Part shown: positions 1 to 4,945 of the stretch, piece after piece
How positions within the stretch are numbered: the first letter of the stretch is position 1
How the letters are laid out: each line of letters starts with the position of its first letter
Source: Patescibacteria group bacterium
GTDB lineage: Bacteria; Patescibacteria; ABY1; JAGPKW01
Assembly: GCA_021735565.1 (NCBI GenBank)
Contig: JAIPGT010000014.1
Span: forward strand, 1-11,085
DNA length: 11,085 nt
Direction of reading: 5' to 3'
Position numbers and translations under genes: made by a program
Notes under the pieces: generated by a model
What the model was told of the DNA's origin: nothing
Database searches by the model: none
Seen by the model: only the letters and a program-made list of their open reading frames with translations

Positions 1-148
1 AAATGCAATACAGATTAAACTTGTTTATGCATTACTATAATTATCAGAAAAAACATAGAGGATTAGGTATGGATGGAAAAACCCCTATGGAAAGATTAAA
101 TGAATTAGCAAGTGTAAACTTGACGCTGCAATGCCACAACGATTGACA
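1..148 (+). mobile_element. Right end of an insertion sequence (approximate boundary)
   Basis: The transposase tail fills the left edge of the window. Read inward on the minus strand from base 148, the sequence begins TGTCAATCGTTG. IS481-family ends usually begin with TGT, and the stop codon would then lie inside the terminal repeat. The exact boundary is inference, because the left end and the target duplication are not in the window. A second ACGATTGA occurs at 174-181, so an end further right cannot be excluded. Confidence 0.4.
3..146 (+). CDS. IS481-like DDE transposase, C-terminal fragment (5' end outside the window)
   Basis: The frame is open from the left edge to a TGA stop at 144-146 and gives 47 residues. 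The segment LFMHYYNYQKKHRGLG followed by KTPMERL matches the end of retroviral-type integrase cores of IS481/IS3-like transposases, where a YN-x-x-R/K-x-H-x-x-LG segment and a TP-x-E motif close the domain. The frame then runs through SVNLTLQ to the stop. The catalytic DDE residues would lie to the left of the window, so I cannot tell whether the element is intact. An ATG happens to open the visible frame at base 3, but it is internal to the domain and not a credible start. This stretch is clearly richer in G+C than the genes that follow and uses the only TGA stop seen, both consistent with a mobile origin. The assignment to an integrase-type transposase is firm; the IS481 subfamily is less so. 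Confidence 0.75.
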   Translation: MQYRLNLFMHYYNYQKKHRGLGMDGKTPMERLNELASVNLTLQCHND

Positions 149-190
149 AAAAATAAAAAACATGTTAGTATCTACGATTGAAAATAAATC

Positions 191-328
191 ATAAAGACTT
201 TAAGTTGTTTGGCTGATTAAAACTTTAGTATATTTGAACTCTCAAAATATGACTAAGCGGTTTTCGAACCTTTTTTCCGTAAGTCATTTCTAAAGCTAAA
301 ATCCAGCCAAACAGCCTAAGGTCTTTAT
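191..328 (+). repeat. Large imperfect inverted repeat with nested hairpins; possible structured RNA or long terminator
   Basis: Bases 191-215 pair with 304-328 over 25 positions: 22 Watson-Crick pairs, two G-U pairs (199/320 and 205/314) and one A-C mismatch (203/316). Inside lie a second stem, CTTTAG 223-228 with CTAAAG 290-295, and two hairpins. One pairs 230-237 with 242-250 around a four-base loop with one bulged A. The other pairs GACT 251-254 with AGTC 282-285 and CGG 258-260 with CCG 277-279. An alternative small hairpin, GGTT-TTCG-AACC, occupies 259-270. The outer stem runs directly into eight T at 328-335, as in an intrinsic terminator read on the plus strand. It lies between the insertion-sequence end and mnmA, so it could stop read-through from the element, be a leader acting on mnmA, be an independent small RNA, or be a short mobile repeat. 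The pairing is seen directly; the function is not known. Confidence 0.8.
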
Positions 329-335
329 TTTTTTT
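328..335 (+). terminator. T-tract closing the 191-328 hairpin (intrinsic terminator candidate)
   Basis: Eight consecutive T follow the base of the long stem, giving a plus-strand stem-plus-T-tract arrangement. If the structure works as a terminator, it isolates mnmA, which starts 47 bases later, from transcription coming from the insertion sequence. The stem is much longer and more branched than an ordinary terminator needs. Confidence 0.45.
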
Positions 336-382
336 AAAAAATATATTTTAAAAATCCCTTATTTATATTAAAATACATTTAT

Positions 383-1480
383 ATGGAAAATAAAAGTGGA
401 AAACTAAAGAAGAGGGTTTTATTGGAAATGTCTGGTGGGGTTGATTCTGCTACTAGTTTAATTTTTTTATTAAAAAAGGGATATGAAGTTATAGGAGTTA
501 GTTTTTTATTTCCAAAATATGAATCAACAGGAAATATAAGTGATATAGAAATAGCTAGATCTATTTGTGAAAAATTTAATATAAATCATTATATTGAAAA
601 TTGTGAAGAATCTTTCGAAAAAAATGTAGTTTCTTATTTTAAAGAAGAAATAAATAAAGGTAAAACTCCAAATCCTTGTATAATTTGTAATAAAGAAATA
701 AAAATAAAATTTGGAATAGAATTATTAGAAAAATATAATGCAGATTATATAGCAACAGGTCATTATGCAAAAAATGTATTAAATAAAAGAACTAAAAAAT
801 ATGAACTTCAAGTTGCAAAAGATAAAAATAAAGATCAAACTTATTTTTTATTTAATTTAAATCAAAATCAACTTCAAAAAATAATATTTCCACTTGAAAA
901 TGCAAAAAAGAAAAATTTAAGAAAAGTTTTAATAAAAAAAGATATTGAAATATTTAAAGATATAAAAGAAAGTAATGATTTTTGTTATTTTTCTTCAGAA
1001 ATTAAGAAAAAAGATTTTTTTCTAAAAAATATAAAAAATAAAGAAGGTGAAATTTTAGATATAAATAACAATATAATTGGTATACATTTAGGTTTAAATA
1101 ATTATACAATAGGGCAAAGAAAAAATCTTGATATTAAAGGATCAAATGCTTTTTATGTTTATCATAAAGATATAGAAAATAATAAACTTATAGTTTGTAA
1201 AAAAGAAGAAAAACAAAAATTAGAGAAAAATTCTTTAATTTTAGAAAATGTTAATATTATTTCAGGAGAGAATATAGAAAAGATTGAAATTTTAGCAAAA
1301 AATAGGTATGCTCAAAGTCTAAGAAAAGCAGTTTTAGAAAAAATCAGTGATAAAACTTACAAGATAATATATAAAAACCCTGAGTTTGGTATTACAAAAG
1401 GACAATTTTGCGTATTTTATAAAAAGAAATTTAATAAAACGATATGTTTGGGTGGTGGACAAATTTCCAAAATATTATAG
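383..1480 (+). CDS. mnmA: tRNA-specific 2-thiouridylase MnmA
   Basis: MnmA is a cytoplasmic enzyme that uses ATP to adenylate U34 of Lys, Glu and Gln tRNAs and then replaces its 2-oxygen with sulfur passed on as a persulfide. At 365 residues it has the usual family length (about 360-370). The N-terminal PP-loop motif SGGVDS is at residues 17-22. The first active cysteine lies in ICNKEIK (Cys102), with another Cys at 99; ATGHYAK is at 124-130, KDQTYFL at 150-156, the second active cysteine is Cys201 in ESNDFCYF, and the conserved TIGQRKNL is at 242-249, followed by the C-terminal beta domains. The ATG at 383 is the first in frame and leaves a normal lead of 16 residues before the PP-loop. I see no Shine-Dalgarno sequence before it, and the AT-rich upstream DNA (TAAAAT at 369-374) would give a very short leader. 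The 3' end overlaps the next gene by 37 bases. All catalytic motifs are present, so it is probably functional. Confidence 0.97.
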   Translation: MENKSGKLKKRVLLEMSGGVDSATSLIFLLKKGYEVIGVSFLFPKYESTGNISDIEIARSICEKFNINHYIENCEESFEKNVVSYFKEEINKGKTPNPCIICNKEIKIKFGIELLEKYNADYIATGHYAKNVLNKRTKKYELQVAKDKNKDQTYFLFNLNQNQLQKIIFPLENAKKKNLRKVLIKKDIEIFKDIKESNDFCYFSSEIKKKDFFLKNIKNKEGEILDINNNIIGIHLGLNNYTIGQRKNLDIKGSNAFYVYHKDIENNKLIVCKKEEKQKLEKNSLILENVNIISGENIEKIEILAKNRYAQSLRKAVLEKISDKTYKIIYKNPEFGITKGQFCVFYKKKFNKTICLGGGQISKIL

Positions 1481-1698
1481 TAAATTATTTTATTAAAGTT
1501 TTAGAAAATTTTAATAAGTTTCCAGAAATAAGAAATTTAATAATAATATCATTTTTAGCTTCTACTATTATTTATTTGATAGAGGAAAAATTTGTTGTAG
1601 AAGACTCTTTAGTTTCGGAAATATTTAATGCATTTTACTATGCTACCTTAGTTGTATTTATAATTTTTATATTATTTAATTTAATACTTGTATTTTAA
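1444..1698 (+). CDS. Small two-helix membrane protein between mnmA and miaB
   Basis: I do not recognise this 84-residue protein. A short amphipathic N-terminus is followed by two hydrophobic segments at about residues 31-46 and 64-84, with the charged stretch EEKFVVED between them, so it should be an integral membrane protein with a helical-hairpin topology. The ATG at 1444 lies inside the mnmA frame (37-base overlap) and is the only usable start: no ATG, GTG or TTG follows in frame before the first helix. The stop TAA overlaps the miaB ATG by one base (TAATG). Both overlaps point to coupled translation and to a real gene rather than a chance frame. Base composition is like its neighbours. 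The segment FNAFYYATLVV loosely recalls the pore-helix region of two-helix ion channels, but there is no TVGYG filter, so I assign no function. Confidence 0.65.
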   Translation: MFGWWTNFQNIIVNYFIKVLENFNKFPEIRNLIIISFLASTIIYLIEEKFVVEDSLVSEIFNAFYYATLVVFIIFILFNLILVF

Positions 1699-3032
1699 TG
1701 ATTGGAAAATATTATATTTTGACACTTGGATGTCAAATGAATAAAAATGATTCAGAAAGAATAAAAACCATATTAAATAATATGGATTTTTTAGAAACAG
1801 AAGATTATAAAAAATCAGATATTTATATAATAAACACCTGTTCTGTAAGGCAAACAGCAGAAGATAGAGTTATTGGTATAGTAAAAAATTTATATGAGAT
1901 AAAGAAAAAAAATAAAAATTTTTTAGTAATAATAACGGGTTGTATGCCTGGAAGGGATAAAGAGTTGAAAGAATATAAAAAATTTCATAAAAATGTAATT
2001 GATCTCTATATACCAATAAATGAAATATATAAAATCCCAGAATTAATAAAAAAACATTATAAAAATATAAATTATACTGTAAATTATGGTGATTATTTGG
2101 ATTTAGAAGCAACAAGAGAAGAATCTTTTAGAGCTTTTGTTCCAATTATAAACGGATGTAATAATTTTTGTTCATATTGTGCTGTTCCATATTCAAGAGG
2201 AAGAGAAAAATCTAGAAATTTTAAAGCTGTTATAGATGAAGTTATTAATTTAAAAAAAAGAAACTATAAAGAAATAACATTACTTGGACAAAATGTAAAT
2301 TCTTTTAAGCCTATAGATTTAAATGAATGTAAATCAAAAGATAATCCATATAATCATCCTTTTGCTTGTTTATTATGGGAAATTAATAAAATAGGAATAC
2401 CTAGAATATATTTTACTTCTTCTCATCCTAAAGATATGTCAGATGAGGCAATAGATGCTCTAAAATTAGAAAATATGGGCAATTACATACATCTTGCTAT
2501 GCAATCAGGTAGTGATGATGTTCTAGAAGCAATGAATAGAAAATATAAAGTAGAAGATTATTTAGATAAAATTAATAAAATCAGAAGAATAAGGCCAGAA
2601 ATAGCTATAGGGACTGATATAATAGTAGGTTTTCCAGGAGAAGAAGAAAAAGATTTTAAAAATACTTGTGATATATATAAAAAAATAAAATTTGATATTT
2701 CTTATACTGCAATATATTCAGATAGATCTGGAACAGTAGCTTCAAAAATGCCAGAAAATATAAAAATAGGGAACAAAATAAAAAAAGAAAGAAGAGATAT
2801 TTTACAAAAAATAATGGAAGAAATCACATTAGAAAAAAATCAAAAATATTTAAATAAAAAGGTTTCAGTATTAGTTGATGGTAAAGAAGGAGAATATTTA
2901 AAAGGTAACTCAAAAGAATTAAAAATAGTAAAATTTAAAGGTGATGACAAATTAATCGGAGAAATTGTTGATGTTTATATAAATAAAATTCAAACCTGGA
3001 ATTTATATGGTGAGTTAATTAAAAATAATTAA
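1698..3032 (+). CDS. miaB: tRNA (N6-isopentenyl adenosine(37)-C2)-methylthiotransferase MiaB
   Basis: MiaB is a radical SAM enzyme that adds a methylthio group at C2 of i6A37 in tRNAs reading UNN codons, using two [4Fe-4S] clusters. At 444 residues it has normal length. The N-terminal MTTase domain shows TLGCQMNKNDSER with Cys12, NTCSVR with Cys48 and TGCMPGR with Cys82, which hold the auxiliary cluster. The radical SAM domain has CNNFCSYC (Cys154, 158, 161), then LLGQNVNSF (195-203), the AMQSGSD region (267-273) and GTDIIVGFPGE (305-315). The C-terminal TRAM domain spans about residues 382-443. GCQMN after the first strand is typical of MiaB; RimO usually has GCPKN, and MtaB is less likely. 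The ATG overlaps the upstream stop by one base and has no separate Shine-Dalgarno sequence. Its 3' end overlaps the convergent gene at 3019 by 14 bases. The i6A-forming partner MiaA is not in this window. Confidence 0.95.
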   Translation: MIGKYYILTLGCQMNKNDSERIKTILNNMDFLETEDYKKSDIYIINTCSVRQTAEDRVIGIVKNLYEIKKKNKNFLVIITGCMPGRDKELKEYKKFHKNVIDLYIPINEIYKIPELIKKHYKNINYTVNYGDYLDLEATREESFRAFVPIINGCNNFCSYCAVPYSRGREKSRNFKAVIDEVINLKKRNYKEITLLGQNVNSFKPIDLNECKSKDNPYNHPFACLLWEINKIGIPRIYFTSSHPKDMSDEAIDALKLENMGNYIHLAMQSGSDDVLEAMNRKYKVEDYLDKINKIRRIRPEIAIGTDIIVGFPGEEEKDFKNTCDIYKKIKFDISYTAIYSDRSGTVASKMPENIKIGNKIKKERRDILQKIMEEITLEKNQKYLNKKVSVLVDGKEGEYLKGNSKELKIVKFKGDDKLIGEIVDVYINKIQTWNLYGELIKNN

Positions 3033-3372
3033 AATTAATTCTAAGTATTAAAAGACAATAAATAAACATTAAAACAATAGAAAAAACATTTTTTGCTATT
3101 TTTTTATCTTCTGATAAAACTCCATGATTACATTGATAAGAAACATAAGTTTTGATAGATTTTGATATTATTATATATAAAAATATAGTAGCTATAGCAT
3201 TTAAAATTATAAGAAGCGGTGAAAAAGAAGAAAAAGAAGAAGAATTAACATTAAAAAAGTTATAATCATTTGAAGTTTGACTATAATTTTTATCTTTATA
3301 AGAAACTAAAGCTGATGCTTCTTGAAAATATAAAATATTTATAAAAAATAAATATAAAAGTTTTTTTAACAT
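3019..3372 (-). CDS. Small exported protein with two membrane helices (pilin-like layout, function unknown)
   Basis: The chosen ATG at 3372 gives 117 residues. The start MLKKLLYLFFINILYF is a classic signal sequence, and A-S-A at residues 19-21 is a good signal-peptidase I site. A short Ser/Asn-rich stretch follows (about 25-50), then two hydrophobic helices at about 52-72 and 94-112 joined by a polar loop with one Cys (81). Signal peptide plus two helices is also the layout of VirB2/TrbC pilins, but I see no diagnostic motif and other small exported proteins look the same. The frame stays open upstream to an ATG at 3477, but that start would overlap the divergent gene at 3470 and include the promoter core at 3395-3403. 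Start 3372 sits about 16 bases downstream of the expected transcript start. No Shine-Dalgarno sequence is visible. The 3' end overlaps miaB tail to tail by 14 bases. Confidence 0.6.
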   Translation of the reverse strand: MLKKLLYLFFINILYFQEASALVSYKDKNYSQTSNDYNFFNVNSSSFSSFSPLLIILNAIATIFLYIIISKSIKTYVSYQCNHGVLSEDKKIAKNVFSIVLMFIYCLLILRINFNYF

Positions 3373-3394
3373 ATTGCTATATAAATATATAAAT

Positions 3395-3403
3395 ATTATA
3401 ACA
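3395..3403 (-). promoter_or_regulatory. Extended -10 promoter element for the gene starting at 3372
   Basis: On the minus strand this reads TGTTATAAT: a perfect -10 hexamer preceded by the TG of an extended -10. The hexamer at the best -35 spacing (AGTAAA) is poor, which is normal for extended -10 promoters. Transcription would begin near 3388 and give a leader of about 16 bases before the ATG at 3372. In DNA this AT-rich such a match can arise by chance, but its position fits the short start. Confidence 0.5.
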
Positions 3404-3417
3404 TATTTATTAAATAA

Positions 3418-3446
3418 TTTACTAAAACCCTTAAATATTATATGAT
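3418..3446 (+). promoter_or_regulatory. Candidate promoter for the GT2 gene at 3470
   Basis: TTTACT (3418-3423) and TATGAT (3441-3446) are separated by 17 bases, with four and five matches to the -35 and -10 consensus. Transcription would begin near 3453, leaving about 17 bases before the ATG at 3470. The -10 overlaps the left arm of the inverted repeat at 3433-3458. Confidence 0.35.
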
Positions 3447-3458
3447 TAAATAATATTT
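3433..3458 (+). repeat. Inverted repeat 11 bases upstream of the GT2 start
   Basis: AAATATTAT (3433-3441) and ATAATATTT (3450-3458) are perfect inverted 9-mers around an eight-base spacer. They end 11 bases before the ATG at 3470 and overlap the candidate -10, so they could be an operator or a leader hairpin. The gene at 4946 has a similar arrangement. Confidence 0.45.
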
Positions 3459-3469
3459 TTTTAAAAATT

Positions 3470-4159
3470 ATGTACAAAAATAAAAATATAACAGTTGTTA
3501 TTCCTTGTCATAACGAGGAAAAAGGGCTAATTTCAACAAAAGAATTAATACCTGATTTTATAGATAATATTTTAGTTGTGTGTAACGCTTGTACTGATAG
3601 AAGCGAAGATATAGCAAAAAGTTTAGATATGAAAACTATAACAGAATTTAATAAAGGATACGGAAATGCCTATAAAAAAGGATTTTCGAATTTACCAGAA
3701 AATACAGATATTATCGTAACATGTGATGCAGATGGGACTTATGAAACTCAAAATTTAAATAAAATATTAGATGAAATTATAGAAAAAAATAATGATTTTA
3801 TAAATTGTTCAAGATTTCCATTAAAAGAGAAAAAATCGATGAATAGATTAAATAGAATAGGGAATTGGGGATTGACTTTATGGTTTAATATTTTATGTTT
3901 AACTAGAATAAAAGACTCTCAATCAGGAATGTGGGTTTTTAAAAAAGAAATTTTAGAAAAAATAAATATTGGAGCAAACAATATGACTTTCTCTGAAGAA
4001 ATTAAAATGGAGGCTATATTAAATAAAGAAATTAATTTTAAAGAAATTAATATAGAGTATTATAAAAGAACAGGGAAAAGTAAATTAAATGCCATAGAAG
4101 ATGGCTTTGAAAATTTATTTTTTCTATTTAAAAAAAGATTTCGAATAAAAAAGAAATAA
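3470..4159 (+). CDS. Family 2 glycosyltransferase, DPM1/polyprenyl-phosphate sugar transferase-like
   Basis: This 229-residue cytoplasmic GT-A fold enzyme probably moves a sugar from a nucleotide sugar to a polyprenyl phosphate. VVIPCHNEE (residues 9-17) is the nucleotide-binding start, NACTDRSEDIA (39-49) the second conserved block, and CDADG (85-89) holds the DxD metal site. RLNRIGNWGLTLWFNIL (126-142) with KDSQSGMWVF (148-157), SEE (175-177) and GKSKLNAIEDGF (202-213) match the acceptor-side blocks of dolichyl/polyprenyl-phosphate mannose or glucose synthases. It lacks the C-terminal membrane helices found in some family members and ends in a basic tail (KKRFRIKKK), which could hold it at the membrane. 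The ATG at 3470 has no Shine-Dalgarno sequence. It is monocistronic: a strong terminator lies just downstream and the next gene faces it. The GT2 call is firm; the donor and acceptor are inferred. Confidence 0.85.
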   Translation: MYKNKNITVVIPCHNEEKGLISTKELIPDFIDNILVVCNACTDRSEDIAKSLDMKTITEFNKGYGNAYKKGFSNLPENTDIIVTCDADGTYETQNLNKILDEIIEKNNDFINCSRFPLKEKKSMNRLNRIGNWGLTLWFNILCLTRIKDSQSGMWVFKKEILEKINIGANNMTFSEEIKMEAILNKEINFKEINIEYYKRTGKSKLNAIEDGFENLFFLFKKRFRIKKK

Positions 4160-4172
4160 TAAAAAAAGAAAA

Positions 4173-4207
4173 AAGAGACATAATTATTTATATGTCTCTT
4201 GTTTTTT
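4173..4207. terminator. Bidirectional intrinsic terminator between convergent genes
   Basis: AAGAGACATA (4173-4182) and TATGTCTCTT (4191-4200) form a perfect 10-bp stem with an eight-base loop. Six T follow on the plus strand (4202-4207), and an A-rich run (4161-4174) supplies the T-tract for the minus strand. It can end transcripts of both the GT2 gene and the YdcF-like gene, whose stop codon overlaps the plus-strand T-tract. Confidence 0.88.
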
Positions 4208-4811
4208 AATATGTTAGTGATTTTCCTTCTTTTCTTTTTCTTTTTTTTCTTTCAGAAAGAAGAATAGGGAACCAAGAACCTTTAGGATCAAAGATTGATA
4301 TAATATTTGCAAGAAATTCTTTAAAATATCTTTTTTTATCTTTTGATCCACCTACCTTTACAAAATCATAATTTGACGGCAAAAATTCTAAATTAGATTT
4401 TTTTACACCATAAGATCTTATTATTCTGTAATGCCTAAAATGACATTTATGAGAAAAAATAATGATCTTATCAAAATATTTCAATCCATCAGGAAAATGT
4501 TTTTTAAGTTCAATATTTATAAACTTAACATTTTCCCAAGAATCAACACTTTTAGTTTCTTTAAAAATCATATTTTTTGGAATATTCCAATTAATGAGCT
4601 GTCTCATCATTATGTCTGATATTGGAATAGTTTGATATTTTTCAGGAAGAAAAATACCACCAACAACCGCAAAATAAATACTATTGTTTGATACTAATTC
4701 AGAAGACCAGTATTTATATGCTGATTCTAAATTTCCTAGTGTATCAAAATTTAAAATATCTTTTCCTTTTTCTCCTATGCCATAAGACGGAATATACAAT
4801 AATATATTCAT
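4206..4811 (-). CDS. YdcF/SanA-like DUF218 family protein
   Basis: With the start at 4811 the protein has 201 residues. The DUF218 pattern is visible in order: VVGG (residues 49-52), then a helix ending in IMMRQLINWNIPKNMIFKE (67-85), where the family has a Met-x-x-x-Leu-x-x-x-Gly-Ile-Pro stretch before a conserved Glu, then SVDSWENVKF (88-97, the T/S-x-x-N helix), then FSHKCHFRHYRI (119-130, the H-x-x-R block). DUF218 proteins such as SanA and YdcF are tied to envelope properties, but their reaction is poorly defined. The tail is strongly basic (KKRKRKEGK). The frame is open to a TTG at 4895 that would add a hydrophobic N-terminal segment. I reject that start because a good promoter (4849-4877) lies inside the extension and a strong Shine-Dalgarno run precedes the ATG at 4811. 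The gene sits alone on the minus strand inside a glycan locus, which suggests an envelope role. Confidence 0.75.
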   Translation of the reverse strand: MNILLYIPSYGIGEKGKDILNFDTLGNLESAYKYWSSELVSNNSIYFAVVGGIFLPEKYQTIPISDIMMRQLINWNIPKNMIFKETKSVDSWENVKFINIELKKHFPDGLKYFDKIIIFSHKCHFRHYRIIRSYGVKKSNLEFLPSNYDFVKVGGSKDKKRYFKEFLANIISIFDPKGSWFPILLSERKKRKRKEGKSLTY

Positions 4812-4815
4812 TTTT

Positions 4816-4821
4816 CCCCCC
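4816..4821 (-). promoter_or_regulatory. Shine-Dalgarno site that fixes the start at 4811
   Basis: On the minus strand the sequence reads AAGGGGGGAAAAATG, a G-run four bases before the ATG. It is the only obvious ribosome binding site in the window, where nearly all other starts lack one or are coupled to the gene before. It favours the ATG at 4811 over the upstream TTG at 4895. Confidence 0.7.
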
Positions 4822-4848
4822 TTAATATTTTCTTTTTTAAGATATTTA

Positions 4849-4877
4849 CTTATAACACATTTTAATAAAAAAATCAA
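4849..4877 (-). promoter_or_regulatory. Promoter of the YdcF-like gene
   Basis: On the minus strand TTGATT (4877-4872) and TATAAG (4854-4849) are exactly 17 bases apart, and the -10 is preceded by TGT, making it an extended -10. The expected transcript start is near 4842, giving a leader of about 31 bases that contains the Shine-Dalgarno run. The core TGTTATAA is the same as in the promoter at 3395-3403. Confidence 0.6.
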
Positions 4878-4912
4878 TAATAAAAACCAATTCAATTTGT
4901 AATATAGCTTTT

Positions 4913-4934
4913 TATATACTAGAATAAGTATATA
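4913..4934 (+). repeat. Inverted repeat 11 bases upstream of the WbbL-like gene
   Basis: TATATACT (4913-4920) and AGTATATA (4927-4934) are perfect inverted 8-mers around six bases. They end 11 bases before the ATG at 4946. TATACT within the left arm could serve as a -10 with a transcript start near 4927. An operator or leader hairpin is possible, but so is chance in such AT-rich DNA. Confidence 0.4.
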
Positions 4935-4945
4935 TTTTAAAGCTT

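Noticed and set aside
259..270. GGTTTTCGAACC as the T-arm of a tRNA gene
   Set aside because: The surrounding bases do not form acceptor, D and anticodon arms of tRNA size, and the enclosing pairing is a 25-bp stem unlike any tRNA.
1630..1695. Potassium-channel pore in the small membrane protein
   Set aside because: The resemblance is limited to FNAFYYAT; the selectivity filter TVGYG is absent.
1870..2115. 81-codon minus-strand frame inside miaB
   Set aside because: It lies wholly within the well-supported miaB gene on the opposite strand, is a low-complexity hydrophobic translation of AT-rich DNA and has no start signals.
3373..3477. Longer version of the small exported protein starting at 3477
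   Set aside because: It would overlap the start of the divergent GT2 gene, contain the gene's own promoter core and place the clear signal sequence inside the protein.
4431..4619. 62-codon plus-strand frame opposite the YdcF-like gene
   Set aside because: It is antisense to conserved DUF218 motifs and shows no recognisable protein features.
4812..4895. TTG start at 4895 adding a hydrophobic N-terminus to the YdcF-like protein
   Set aside because: A well-spaced promoter lies inside the extension and a strong Shine-Dalgarno run precedes the ATG at 4811. I cannot exclude the longer form entirely, because many relatives have an N-terminal anchor.
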